This document shows positions 33,300 through 46,002 of a stretch of DNA of 64,000 nt, in pieces. The translations under genes were made by a program, and so were the position numbers. How positions within the stretch are numbered: position 1 is the first letter of the stretch; every line of letters begins with the position of its first letter. The DNA lies in assembly GCA_015501595.1 (NCBI GenBank), contig JADNRX010000004.1, positions 186,001 to 250,000 on the forward strand, in the 5' to 3' direction. Origin of the DNA: Hymenopellis radicata. Its lineage: Eukaryota > Basidiomycota > Agaricomycetes > Agaricales > Physalacriaceae. The notes under the pieces were generated by a model. That model had not been told where the DNA came from. It saw only the letters and a program-made list of their open reading frames with translations, and did no database searches.

Positions 33300-34332
33300 A
33301 TGTTCGGTGGAAATCCCTTCTACAGATCCGCCCCCAACAACTCTGGTGGTTACTATCCATATGGCCACGCTCAGCAGCCGGTACCGCAAAGCAATCCATT
33401 CTATCCTTATCAACCCCCTAATCAATCCCACGATGCTCGCCGTGCCGAATATGAGCGAGAGCTGGAGCGTCAACGACGAGCACAACAGTATTTACCAGAC
33501 GACTACGATGCTGAAGCCCGCTACAGTCAACCGCCAGACGATTACGGCTTTGGGAGAAATCTGAACACCTGGGAACGAGTAGGTTCCTGCCTTGGTTTTC
33601 TGATTCTAGCCTAACTCGTATCCTCAGGACAGATCGTGGACAAGATCTCAAGAGCCTCATCATGCCATTCCTATCCAAACTCCATCTGCCCCTCGCATGC
33701 CCGAACCCCATATGTTCCAGCCACCTGCGTACCACGCAGAGCAGCTGCATCCTGAGTATGCCTATACTCAGACGAGGCAGAATGGCAATGCGGTACCCAC
33801 ACGACAATCATCGTCTCCTTCGCGTGCAAGTGCATCACCCCAACCAAGCCCACAAGTCGCGCCTTCTTTTTCATCCCCTTCACCTGCACCCGCTGCAATG
33901 AATTCGCACACACAACACGTCCAGGATTCGTTGTCTGCGATCGCTGCCGTAGAAGCAAAGTTTAACGATTTCAAGAAAGCATTTGCATGGCCACCCCGAA
34001 TAGATTTTGATTGCAACGGCGAGATAATATCCCTTGCCATCGATGGGCCAGAGTCGAATCCTCGACCTCCGGCGAAACTGGCTTACACGACAACAAACAA
34101 GCCAATCCACGCATATAACGAGACGCTGAACAGGCTTCTTGTTAATCTTGATGCAATAGAGAGCTGGGGAGAGCCCAGCGTCAGGGAAAGACGACGTGGT
34201 GTTGTTTCCATTGTAGAAGCGGAGGCTGGCATACTAGAACGTAGCTGGAAGAGGGTATGGGAGGGGCGAAGTGCTGAAGAAGAGGAAGAAGGAGAGGTCA
34301 AAGCTATCCTCACGCCATCAGAGACTGATTGA
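33300..34332 (+). CDS. BAG-domain co-chaperone
   Basis: Predicted Hsp70 nucleotide-exchange co-chaperone. The start ATG 33300 opens a Pro/Tyr/Gln-rich region (MFGGNPFYRSAPNNSGG). One intron (about 33580-33627) joins ER to DRSWTRSQEP. After a second Pro/Ser-rich linker comes a helical region from about 33930: AIAAVEAKFNDFKKAF, then IHAYNETLNRLLVNLDAIES and a long Arg-rich helix. This helical bundle fits a C-terminal BAG domain. The tail is acidic (EEEEEGEVKA) and the stop is at 34332. I infer Hsp70 binding from the family; the exact interacting residues cannot be fixed by eye. Confidence 0.72.
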
Positions 34333-35963
34333 GATACGTGTACAGGATACCGTATATGATTACTGTACAAGCTTACCGAACCTGCCTTCGGCAGGGGCCC
34401 TCGCAGGCTCGGACCCCTTAACCTTCGTCAGTTTCCTCCAGCTTGTTGGGGCAAACCCCGTTGAAAGAGCATTGAGCAGAGAGCATACTTACTTGTATCT
34501 TCATTAATTCTACTTATCTAACATACTTCATGAGAGATGCCAGAGTCATCAGAGATCGGTACATCTCTCTCTACCATCTCAGATCTGGTTGGCAATGGTG
34601 TCAGTATCATTGCTGGCCCTCATTGCAGTCCGTGGAGAGCGGCTGGTGGACACTGGCTGATCACACTGCCCGGAATCATGTTGTGGTGAGAAAGTAAGAA
34701 TGGAATGTCTTCGACTCTGAGATGCAACAAAATCTGTCTATGCTGGTGGAGGGTTATGCTACATATGGTCAAATATCTGCCTCTGCTCTGCCTCGACAAC
34801 GTCCCCAGGATGTCATCCTGTTGGTGTACTGCACTGGTTACTGACTCACCATTCTTCATCTGATTCACTACTGGTGCTTGTCCTTGCCAGTATCACTTGC
34901 ACTGTCGTTATTGACAATTGTTGCTGACAGTCATTGATGTTGTTCTCACTGGCAGCGAATGTACTTGGAGATGAGGGCCTTCTCCGCGCGGCGGCTCAGA
35001 CATGGCTCACGCGTGGCTCATCTTCTTTGTCGGGGGCGGACTTTGGTACCTCATCCCTCTGTGCCTGCATTTTGACAAAAGCCAGGTGAAGCAGGTCAAA
35101 GTTTGGTCAAAGTCCTCGGCTTTGCGAACACGTTGGCTCATCCTACCTTCTTCTGTCGACCCTGGTGTTCACGCTTGTATACAACGTCAGCCAGCTCTCT
35201 GCCGAAATCGTGCTGGGCCTCAGTGCACTGGTGCTTGTTCTCTTCCTGGAAGTGGTGGATGGCGTGCAGTACTGGCAGTGATTATTGTTGCTGGTGATCG
35301 TCAGTGGTCACTCAGGCGTCAAGTGATGTCATTGTCTGTGTCCTCGTCGTGGTTGTGTCATTATCCGCATCCTCATTGTGTTGTCCACATTGTCTCATTG
35401 TGGTCACACATTGAGTAGTAAGTCTTTGCACAAACAGATAGAATTGTACTCTGTGAGGGAGACAGTGCGTTCAACATTGGCGCGGAGATCACCGGGAAAG
35501 TCCCACGACCCAGCAAACGGCTCACCGGTTTGACACATGGGAGTTGCTTAGGTAAATAAAGGACCCTTTAATTGTGGCAGTGCTACTACCCGGCCCCGAT
35601 CTCTCTTTCTTAGTATTAGTAGATTAGTAGATTAGTAGATTCGTAGTTGGTGACATTTCAATCATCATAACCAAGTACGATCAAATGGTGGTATAGTATT
35701 CACGATAAGTACTACGCAAGGGCTTACAACGAAAAATCGATACACGGAAGAACAAGCGAGGCATTCTAGTGGCACCGTATAAAAATATACAAGATTCCAT
35801 GCTATCGTCCGATAGTGAAAACGAAAGCGTGTAAGGGTACAACGAGCTAGCTGGCACAACAAACGAAAGCGATAGTAAGTGATATATAGTAAAAAATAGA
35901 GGTCATGATAAAGGTCGTAAATCATAAATCAAGTCCACGACGTGTGTCGTGGACGACAAGATA
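34333..35963. other. gene-poor stretch with repeat-like sequence
   Basis: About 1.6 kb without a supported gene. A perfect hairpin (cctgcc ttc ggcagg) sits at 34381-34395, just after the BAG gene. From about 34550 to 35420 the sequence is rich in CATTG and TGGT words, unlike neighbouring genes; a 138-codon frame at 35002-35418 has no familiar content. A TATA-like taaataaagga near 35552 and an 8-bp tandem repeat at 35615 follow. The stretch may be a degraded retroelement or solo LTR, but I could not pair terminal repeats. Confidence 0.4.
35615..35646. repeat. 8-bp tandem repeat (attagtag, four copies)
   Basis: Four consecutive copies of attagtag at 35615-35646; the last copy is attcgtag. A short microsatellite in non-coding DNA upstream of the RAD21 3' end. 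Confidence 0.85.
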
Positions 35964-38276
35964 TCAAAGTCGCATGGAAGAGGCGAGAGATCTGGCCACG
36001 GATGGTTGCCGCGAGGTAGCCCGGGAGGGAGCATGGCTCTGGGGTGCGTATTGCTGCTGATTATCCCACAGTTTGTCCTTCGCCCGAATTTGAATATTTT
36101 CGAATGGACCATCTTGAGTGAGTTTGACGCAGTCCCGCGTTCCAAGAACAAGCAGTTCAAAGAAGAACGAGGCTGCTGCACGGCGTGAGGCCTAGCAAGT
36201 AGTGAGCTTATGTTTTGGTCAGATGAACATGAAATATCACCTTGTCAGCCATCCTCTGGAAGCCAAGGACCTTTTCATCATCGGCACCTTCCAAAGGTTT
36301 GAGTTCTCGCCTGACAATGCCCAGCGCCTTGATAGTATTTTTGCTGTAGCCTTTGCCTTCAACATCAGCAGCTTCCTGCTCCTGATCGGCTAGCTGCGAT
36401 TGAGTGGACGGCTTGACGTCGAACATGGCGATAGGACACGTCTCGTCAGCGTATGACTCCACAACATCATCCAATCCGTCAAAGCCAGGAGTGGACATCC
36501 GACTTCGTTCCGAGGGCGCAACGGAAGCGCGTCCGTTCATCTCGCCACCGAGGTCTATATCTGCAGGTGGGACCTCAAGTTGGAAATCGTCTATATGTCC
36601 CGATTGATCCCCAAAGTCAAACCCGCCATCCGGCCCCATGCTAGCTCGTCCAAGCTCGCTCCCAAACCCGACGCTAGGAGCCAAGCTACCTTCACGTCGT
36701 GCTTGCTCGACGTCGTCCTCGTCCAGCTTCTGGCGTTTTGATGAGGGGGCTTTATCCGGAGATAAAGTGCGCTTTTTGGCACGGCCAGACATGGGCTTTA
36801 GAAACATTTCAGCGAGTTCCGGAGCCAATCCTGCCGGTGCTGTGCACAGAAAAGTTCCTTGAGGCGTTACTTTCGTAGGCAAGAAATGAGCAATGGGGTC
36901 ATTGCGAATTTCGAGAAGCCGCATGACAATAGCTGACCGAGGAAGGAAGTGAGGTTCAATGAGGATGTCGCTCAGATCCTTTTTGACGGCGGGACCCAAA
37001 CCATTTCTGCCAGTTCTCCCAGGTCCACCAGCAAGCTCCGTCTCCTCGTCAATGATCTGCTTCTTTTCCTTAAACTTCTTGGGGGCCTTCTTTGGGAACG
37101 GCTGCAGGTTGCTGTCGACTTGAACGTCAGGCGGAGGAGTGACAGGAACGTCTGTCAGAGGGGAGGCTGCAATGGTATGTTAACAACGGCGCGGTCATTG
37201 GCTATAAAGCTCTTACAAGCTCGCGAAGGTGAACGATCTTGGCCAGGCGTCTTCTCTCCGTCGGCAGCGATGTCAGGCAGGTCGAAACCGATACCGAACT
37301 CTCCCATATTGATGTCGTCGAAATTTGGCATGTCAACGTTCATGTCGTTGTCAAAGGGATGTTCGGAAACGCCCCGGCTCTTGCTGCGGTTCGACATGAG
37401 ATCAAGGTCCATACCACCATCGCCCATGAGATGAGAACCAATGGAGTCGTTCCCAACGACAGCATCTCGACCGACACCAACGCTACCAGCGACACTGAGA
37501 TTATCCATGTCTACATCCATGTTACCGTCCGGGCCAAAGTCAATGCCCAAGTCCACGTCTTGAGATCCAATGCCTCCTTCATCATCGAAGAAGTCAAACT
37601 CCATACCGAAGTTGTCACTGGGAGGAAGCGTGATGTCGGCTGCTCTCGCCAGATGTTGACGCCCGTCCGGTAGTTGGCGACGCGGTTCAAGATCGGCTTC
37701 GTCCCTACGGGCAAGTCAGACGACCTCATGACTCCGACATTGTAGACTCACCAGTTTAAATCTGGCAGGGACATATTGATGTTGAATTCGTTCTGTTCAA
37801 GAGTGATAGCTGCTTTGCTTGCTATGAGTCCCTCGCCCATATCAACCGCTCCGGGACGGAACGCCTGAGTGACATTAGTGCTTTAAGGGGGAATTTAAGA
37901 CTACAAACTTACCATCTTAATCTTGAGAAGCGCCTCGTTACAATCTTCGAGAAGATATTTCGCTTTACGACTATATATGCGCACAACACCGAGGAGAAGC
38001 TGCCCGCTCAGACGAAGGGCCATGATTTCAACATCTTGGCCCATAATGGCGCCTGGCCAGAAAGTAAGGACGGCAATGGTTGGAGTTGAATAGGAGGACG
38101 CACCGACTGACTCTTCAATATCGGTCTGCAAGGTTTGTGTTTTCGATAGTTTGCGTTCCATGTGTGCTGCAAGCCATACCCGTCCCAGTGGCCCGCGACG
38201 CGAGAGGATAGCCTCTGAATAGAACTACAACAACGATGAGCGGCCAAATGAGTCAAGGACTGGAAATACATGCCAT
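35964..38276 (-). CDS. RAD21: cohesin kleisin subunit Rad21/Scc1
   Basis: Kleisin that closes the cohesin ring between Smc1 and Smc3. The N-terminal Rad21/Rec8 domain reads [19 protein letters not shown], then [20 protein letters not shown] and [20 protein letters not shown]. The best start is ATG 38274-38276, followed directly by a 49-nt GC-AG intron (38225-38273) so that exon 1 is only the start codon. The middle is a long acidic, Gly/Asp-rich disordered part (about 37600-37150) and [19 protein letters not shown]. The C-terminal winged helix is [17 protein letters not shown] and [19 protein letters not shown], with the stop at 35964. Separase-type cleavage sites are not confidently placed. 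It is divergent from the PPR gene, 229 bases apart. Confidence 0.9.
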
Positions 38277-38505
38277 CCTTGGCTAGAAGACGTGACCAGG
38301 GAATAGAAAGAGGTCTATACAAGAGTGAAACAGATTTTTGCGTGAAAAACGCCAAAGGACACGGTCGTCGCGGCGTTCGATGATGAGGGTGTCGCGCAAG
38401 GAGTATTGTGGCACGTGCAGCAAAGCCAACATCGGACCAATGGCAAATACGACCCAACAGGCGGTAAAGCACAGCCACCGAATCGGGAAAGGAAAAGCAG
38501 CGACC

Positions 38506-40348
38506 ATGTTCTCGTCGACGGCGCGAAGGTCGCTGAAACGCGGACCAACGCGGGTCCTGCAGAACGTGTCTGTCTCTTCCGCAAGCAAGTGCAAGCAGCG
38601 TCCTTCTCTTCTATTCTAACCACCGTGTAGGATGTCCTCGCCGCCATTACACTGCTGTTGCCCTCCAGCAGGACCCTTCAGAAAATACCAGCGCGCCACT
38701 TACAAACCTTCGCAGTAACCCATACACCTTCACCCCGGACACATCCTTCCAGCAGACGCAAAATGGCACAGTCGTCGCCCGTTACAATCAAAGGCTCTTC
38801 ATGCAATTCAGTCGTCGAAATAGCGTCGGCTGTTTTGCAACTGCTGCAGAGATGAAACGTGAGGGCGTCGTGCCCAACACAGAAACCTATAACATTTTGT
38901 TGGGTGTTGCTTGCGCACACGCGACAGCTCTCGACTGTTTTGCCATTCATGAAGACATGCTTTCAGTGGGTATACAGCCCAACCTGGAGACGTACAACCT
39001 AATGCTAAGGGTATGTCTCATGTTTTGTGTTTTGATACGCTATTAAAGCACCTCACAGAGCTGTTTCGATAGTCGACAATTTTGGTTCGTCATGGAGGAA
39101 ATGAAGAAGAGGGATATCCCACCCTCGAACGAAACCTACCACACCCTCATCACTTATTTTTTGAACGAAAAGAACCTGGAGATGCCGATACGCTATTTGC
39201 AGGAGATGCGCAGCGCTAACATCGCTCCGACTCTCGACACCATAGTATCCGTCGTCGAAACTTTCGCCAAGCTGGGCTATAGCCGACTCGCTTTGGAGTT
39301 AGCTCAAGATTTCGAGACGTCCAGCCCAAGACTGCTGGGAAACCAAGTTTGGATGTCCTGTCTGGCATCAGCCGCCGAATCTCTCTGGGTATGTCCACTT
39401 ACTCATGCGCGTCTTGTTAATCAATGCTTGTCCTAGGGCGCTGGTACTGAGGAATGTTGGGACATCGTCGTTTCAAAACTGAATCTGCCGGTTAGCGAAG
39501 GGGTATGTCTTGCCGTGCTTAGAACAGCTGCGCGCAACGCTCTTCCAGCGCTTGCTACGAAAGCCATCACCGAAATATCCAACTCGAAGCTCCCCATAAA
39601 GGAGTACCACTTCATTCCTCTTATAAAAGCCTTCGCCGATGGCAACGGACTGAAAACTGCTATACAAGCACTTCCCTTTGTGCGATCATATGGCATAGAA
39701 CCCACAATGTCCACGGTGAAGCCTATATTCGATGTCCTCAAAGAGGACGTGGACGTCCTGGACAGTGTTTGGACGTACCTTGACGAGATGCACGCTGCCG
39801 GGCAAGCCATTGAAGTTGCTGCTATGAACGCTGTGGTGCAGGCCGCGGTCTTGCTTGGGGATCTGCAGCGCGCTATGGGGGCTTACAAGAGTTTCGGGGA
39901 CTACAATATTGTCCCCAATCGGGACACGTTCCGCTACCTACTGGATGGTGCCATTGCGGCGGCCCACCGTGATCTTGGCGACCTCCTCCTTCAGAGTATG
40001 GCGGATTTGAACATCGATCCCGACGCCACTACATTCGAACAGATGATTAAACTTCATCTCACTCAAGAGATTTACGACGATGCCTTCGACTATCTTGAGA
40101 GGATCAAGGCTGCCCAAATTGTACCGCCAGTGAGCGTATATGAGGCCATCGCATTAAAGTGCGCCATGCATGGGGATAGTCGTTACCCACTGCTGGTGTC
40201 AGAGATGCGAGAGCTTGGACATCCCGTCGCACGAAGTTTCCTTCAGACTCTTACGAGTTACAGCGAAGCAGCGGAGAGGGGGGGGAGCACAGAGATTGTA
40301 GGTGAAGGAGAGGACGCGAGGGTTAGGCCATTAGATTATACTTCATGA
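38506..40348 (+). CDS. pentatricopeptide-repeat (PPR) protein, probably mitochondrial
   Basis: Predicted organellar RNA-binding protein. Clear PPR units include GVVPNTETYNILLGVACAH, GIQPNLETYNLMLR, DIPPSNETYHTLITYFLN, NIAPTLDTIVSVVETFAKLG and NIVPNRDTFRYLLDGAIAAA. The main frame runs 39515-40348, ending VRPLDYTS. I place the start at ATG 38506 (MFSSTARRSLKRGPTRV), a basic Ser/Arg-rich start that could be a mitochondrial presequence, with an intron ending gtgtag at about 38630. The joining of exons 1 and 2 is uncertain; one more base or intron may be needed. Introns at about 39010-39060 and 39390-39437. Targets are unknown; fungal PPRs of this kind often act on mitochondrial transcripts or ribosomes. 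Confidence 0.75.
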
Positions 40349-40472
40349 TGCATACTTGAATATTGACTTGTTGCGGCACCGGTCAGAGTCAGGTGGTGGT
40401 AAGTCAACCTCCGAATATTGAAAAAGTTATCTTGCATCCTTCTCTCATCTCTGCCGCGTGATTGCTTCATCA

Positions 40473-41791
40473 ATGGAGGGCGCTACCACCGTTGTCTCTA
40501 ATGCACCACATCCGGCGTCTTTCGCCTCAAAACAAGATCCAGTCCCCTTATCGTTCCCCGCTATTCTGCGCAATCCTGGTCTCAATGACCGCTTCGCCCA
40601 TCTCACTGGTGCTCGGGCAGCTTCGCCCTCTGTTACTGTGAAGAAACTCAGACGGAGAGATGAAAACGATGGGAAGAGATGGGTCAGAAGGAAAGAGAAC
40701 GGTATGCACACCGCCGGTTTTATGGCCGTCTCTAGCCTGATTGTCCGCAGATAGATTTGTCGGCAACCCGCACATCGTCCTTGCTACGAGGCAGGATTAC
40801 GGTGCACAGCTCCCCAAAGTCAAATCGACCTTTCCCGAACCTCTGCCAACATACCTCCCGCGCACTGCGAAGCTTCCAGCCACGGGGTCTTCTGTGGTCG
40901 ATCCAAGCTCCGCCAATTATGGGCGCTTCTCGCTCAGCCTCAAAGGTATGAGAAGGGAACTGCGCAGATCGGGCCGACGCGCCCAATTTCTTGTTCGAGA
41001 TGTCGAGCAAGCCATGACGGACTGGCTGGCCACCGCCGGCGCAGTCCTCGCCTCAGACGGCCCTCAGTCCATGGGATCAGAGCGCCAAATGATTGGTGAA
41101 TGTCAGACAATTTATGAAGTCTCTCGAACGCCCTTCCAACTGGTCTGGAGCTGCGATAACGATCCTTTTGCCCGCTATGTCGTGCACTGTTGCGCTCGGT
41201 ATCATGAAGTCGTCAGCTACAGTAAGTCTGGGTTATGACGCTGACGACGAACACGGATCTGACGCCAATATGACAGGCAAAGAAGTTTCTGGGGAGCGCT
41301 TCACATATCTTCTGCGTCCCAACGTAACACGCCCCGATTTTTTTGCACCCGGTGCTATTGCTACCCCTCCAGTCACAGACATAGACACGTCCTCTCAGTT
41401 TGACACCGAATCAGACTTCACCGACTTGGATTCGTTTTCCGAAGTCGACGAAGTCGCCTCTCTTGCTGCATCGTCCAGGGAATCCCTTGTCCACGTCACG
41501 GAAGATGATTCAGAGGAAGCCTGGTCTGTGAGTGGAGGAACGGACGTGGAGGCCGATTTATCGGGCAATGAACAAGTAGTTTCTGCCTTGGGGTCTCTGA
41601 CTATTGGGACTCCCAACGGTACGCCAAGACGACCCTTGCCTGCTCGCGCACGACCTCGCATACCAAGCCAGACAGTAATACGCTCCAGCTCATCCCCGTC
41701 ACGTTCTCCAGCACGTCTATTATTCACTCCCAGGCGGCGTCCAACGGTTACACCCTCCAAGCCTTCGTTTTATGCATATTTATTCTCTTGA
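40473..41791 (+). CDS. R3H-associated N-terminal domain protein
   Basis: Conserved fungal protein of unknown role. The start ATG 40473 (MEGATTVVSNAPHPASFAS) follows an in-frame GTG I reject. The first exon ends KRWVRRKEN; a 50-nt intron (donor gtatgc near 40702) joins to DRFVGNPHIVLATRQDYGAQ. This NPHI(V/L)-x-T-R-xDY segment is typical of the R3H-associated N-terminal domain family. Middle helices (RRAQFLVRDVEQAMTDWL) and a Cys/Trp-rich piece (FQLVWSCDNDPFARYVVHCC) come next. After another intron the C-terminus is acidic then Arg/Pro-rich, ending at 41791. No R3H domain itself is seen. Function is not established. Confidence 0.7.
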
Positions 41792-41923
41792 CATCAACAT
41801 AGCATGCCATAACTGTATTCATATGTCTATCATAGTTCGATTCAGTCGATAAGTACTGTAAATAGGTGTAGTACATGTTGTGTTGTCCGCAAAAAATGTT
41901 ACAACTGTCCGATGGTCCATAAG

Positions 41924-44900
41924 TTAAGCATAATGATGGGCTGCCCTACCCTGTTATTAGCGTTATCAAGAGATAAAATGTCGAGGCCAAGAGACGCTGT
42001 CCGGGGATGAGCCATTGTCGTCGGTGAAAGAACAAAAGCACATACAATGATATTCGTTATAGCCGTAAATGCTAGAATGAATATCAAGTAAGTTTTGGCG
42101 CGGGTCTGCTTGCTGAAAGTATCCGTTGTGTTACTGCCGCTACCGAGAATCAATGCCAATAGAATGCCCTACAACGAGGTCAGAGATGTTTCTCGAAACA
42201 GCAAGCACAGGTCATACGTTGGAGAGAACCCAGGCGAGAAGGACCTGGACAGACATCAGAAGCGAACCAGCGCAAGAGCAGAGCACCTACATTTGTGCGA
42301 ATACTTGCGTAGTACTCCTTGGCGGCCTGCTCTTTCGCTGCGTCTGTTGGAGGTTTCTTCTTCGCTTTTGCGACGGGAATGCGGTACTTGAGATGCTGTA
42401 TAGCATCCTCGTACAGTTCGTTCTTCTGCTGGGGAGTCGCCACCTCGACTTCGACTTCGCCATCCCCTCCGGGCCGTAACACCCCCGCGTCTCTGTCAAC
42501 GGGTTCCGGTTCATCTGCGTCCTGCTTGGTCCCCCAAGAGATCTGTCGTTGATGAGCAACAGTCGCAGGTATAGGTAGCCCCATCACTTACATCGTCGAT
42601 GTTCGAAAACGCATATCTGAACGCAAGCTACGAGTCACTCCTGAGGAGACAAATGATCCGCAAGACTCACATATTGAGAATGTTGATGTACGTTGGAGAG
42701 AGGAGGAGATATGGCACGAAACTTGTGATCATATGTAGAGGGTCAAGCGCGATTAAGCTTGAGAATGCATATACTGGGACGAGACGCTTGAGAGGGACAA
42801 GAAAAGCAGAGAAGTAACGTACCACCGTAAGTGATTATTACGCTGAAAATCATGATGCTGTTCGCTGTTCCACCCTGCGAGCTAGCCTTGACGGCGCATA
42901 CGATGGACGCCGCCATCATATAAACCATGCATATGGCGAGCGCTATTGACAGCACTTTGTACTTTGCCTTTTCTCTGTTGGAGACTTGATCAGATCATGT
43001 ACCCATACAGACAGTTTCATACGTTTTTGGTTTGATACTCATAGATATGAAGAAGAGGGAGATCATGATAGAGGCCAGAATGTACTGCAGAAGTTGGTAA
43101 GCATCGTATAGGAAAACTGGACTGAAGGTTTACCTGAACGGCCCAGTTGAAGATCTTGATTCCCGACCACAAACCAAAAGAGTCGTCTTCAAGCGACGAC
43201 GTGAGTACAACCTGATACTTATTAGTGATGGTATGCGTAAAGGAAGTCCTCTCACGAAGAAGAGGTAGAAGTTTCCCTGCAGTGTGTTTCAGTGAGCAAT
43301 CGAAGAGACAGGTTTTGCACCTACGATGCTGAACCACGAAAAACAGAGATTGGTGATTGTATACAGAGTTTCGATCGTCAGACTGATTTTTCGCGCCAGG
43401 CTATGACCAGAGCGCCAGATTTGAGGCGTGTGAGCAATGGCATACGTCGCCGCGAAGAAAGACCCATTCAACCAACGTCGCCTCTGCCCAATGAACTCCG
43501 GAAGCGAGTCGGGAACGTCGGTCTCGCCAACGGCGCCCCTGACATATCTGAGAACCCTGTGAGAGGAATCAGTGGCAAGTTGTTGATCAGAAGAGTTACG
43601 GACCAGTTGGAGTTCGCCTTCGCCACTAGCTCAAAGCACAGGATACGCTGTCAATAATCAGTCCGAAAAAATGACGCAACTAATAGGGAATTCACATCTT
43701 CGGCGAGGTCTGAATGTCGGGGTGAGAAGAGTCTAGCAAAAGTCACTAAAATTAACGTACACATATTGGAGGTGAAAATATCAGTGTCACGCCCATGAAG
43801 GACTTCTCCTTTGAAGTAAGATGCCAGAGGACCGACACCGTTCTCGTCGTTTTGCAAAGCGAAGTATCTGGAAGCTATTCTTCAGATACAGCGAGAAAGC
43901 AGATTTTATGCAAGAGACCTGTATGCAGAAAACGCGCCTGGCTACAAGGACTGTAAGTTTCACGGCGACCGAAGTAAAACACAGAACCTACAAGGACACT
44001 GATGTATCCGAACATTGACTCCGTAGGCTTGTCCAAGATATTACTTATCTTATATTCAAAATTCTGAGAGGCCACTGGAAAAAGATCGTCACTACTTAGT
44101 CGGAAGAAGGTAACGAGGAGTTAACCTAGCGGGTTTAACAACAGTGACCATCGTTTGCCTTTGAACGCAGTAAGCTCTCCGCACGCGCCGCCGACATTGG
44201 AGTTGAGATCAAAAGTCTTCCAAAGTTTGTAGAAGCTATTGTTCCCTGGACAAGTACCCGTGTCCAATAGTATGCACACCTTCGGCTGGCAGAAAATCAA
44301 TCGACGACAGGGATACGAAACATCGACTTACCTGTAGGATTGGAGCAAGTGCATTGAAGAACCATCGGTGACTATTTATCTTCTTCTGATTCTTCTCCTT
44401 CAGCAGAAACATGATCTGCGTGGGAACGATTCCCTTGTCCGGATACTTGAAGTGCATGTTCGGATCTAGTCCGAACGATGTTGTGTATTCGTATAAATGT
44501 GCCGTAGGTGGCGTGGACTCGAAACCCTCCCTTTTGTGAATGTTCTGAGGGTCTTGATACACGCCGAGAAGTGTCAGGACGTCGAGGACACGAGGATGAA
44601 CCTTCTTCCTTCCGTCCGCTACAATGCACACAACGACCTGAGCAAGATTAATCGTGTATAGAAGCCCAAAAAATTGATCACAACCTTTTGCCAGCCGTCT
44701 TTCCCCCATGTCTTTGAATTCTTGCGATTGCACAATTGGGAGATGTTCCGCATGACGCCGTAGAGTGTACGACAGAACAACACTTCATCCTCCTGTTAAC
44801 CTCGTCGTTAAAGAAATCCAAGAAGACGAAAGGAGACTCACGTTATACATAGTGATGACGACAAATATCTCAGTAACTCTCCGATATAAAACTTGTCGTA

Positions 44901-45771
44901 TAGGATAGTTTTGCTTCGGGAAGTCATCAGGGTCACAAAATATCATGCTGTACTGTGTGGCTTGGGTCTCGCGCGTAGCTTGACGCGGTAGAACCAACAT
45001 TTGAGGAATTTGAGACTCTATAACGACGTTGCCTTCTTTCGTGAGTTTAACTTTTCGCTTTAGATGGCGACGTTCCGTCCGCCCGACTGGAGCCGCTCCG
45101 AAATGCAGCCTTTCTGCTCCGGGCGTCTCTGCTTCAGATTGAGAATGAACAGAAGGGCGTTTAATCATATCGCTGGGAAAGAACGAGTGGTTGTGCGCTG
45201 GGTATTCATATTCTTCCTTTTCCGAGTCCGGAGCTCCCGTATAGTGAATGCTGCTGCCATCGCCGACTACCAGGTAGTCCTCGTCGTCTACAGCCGGTGT
45301 CGGAGACCGAGAGCGTGCGGGGTAGTATGACTGGGAGTGATATCCTGACGCAAAAGACGCCTCCGCGTCGTAACCAAAGTGGTCCAATTCGGGATCGACT
45401 GGTGATCCACTGCTGCCTCGATATGAAGGTGGGACATAATCTTGGTCGTAATAGTGGTCATGATGGGATCCTGCTGAGCCAGCAAAAGGATCTGACGAGT
45501 ATCCAGACGATGAATGTGTAGCATAAGGATCGTGTGCCGCCTGGCCGATGTCCAGAGTTTCTCCGGTGTGTATGGGTTCCAATGCCTGACCTGGCTGGTA
45601 TCGTTGGAACTGCGTGGATGACCCGCTCTCTATGGAGCTATAGGGCCCGTACTGGGGAGGCTGGGAGACGTATCGCGGGTAGGAGGAAAGGTAGTCAGTG
45701 ATTTCCGACTCTTCCTCGCTTGATTGGCCGTCGTAGTCCGCGTCTTCGCTGTATGTGCGCTGGTGGCTCAT
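41924..45771 (-). CDS. chitin synthase, division 1 (class I-III)
   Basis: Plasma-membrane glycosyltransferase that makes cell-wall chitin from UDP-GlcNAc. The start ATG 45771 ([16 protein letters not shown]) begins a 250-residue Tyr/Ser/Pro-rich disordered N-terminus. The chitin synthase N-domain has [20 protein letters not shown]. Catalytic landmarks include [87 protein letters not shown] and the QRRRW motif in [17 protein letters not shown]. Membrane helices follow (about 43450-41950). The C-terminal exon may splice at an intron in IIV so that the protein ends GRAAHHYA with a stop at 41924; without splicing it ends at 41899. Around 15 introns. Exact class within division 1 is not assigned. 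Divergent from the Smr gene. Confidence 0.9.
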
Positions 45772-46002
45772 TCTATAGAAGACTGAGTGTCAGTCCATTT
45801 CTTAACACGTGTAACGCACCTTTGACCCAATAAACAAAGACCAGGTCCTCTGTTCAACGGTTCCTGATATCCGTGATGATGTCGTTTGTTTTGAGTCGCG
45901 TCGAGCACGTGCTCGCATTTTCTCACACTGCCGGTTTTGCCTCGAGGCAGCGTGTAAGTTGCGCGGCCACATCATGTAACAGTACTCGTAAACTCCACCA
46001 CC

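Noticed and set aside
35002..35418. 138-codon plus-strand frame
   Set aside because: It has no plausible domain, and the composition matches the low-complexity region around it.
41825..41860. GTTCGATTC word suggesting a tRNA T-loop
   Set aside because: No pairing stem around it and no acceptor or anticodon arms; not a tRNA.
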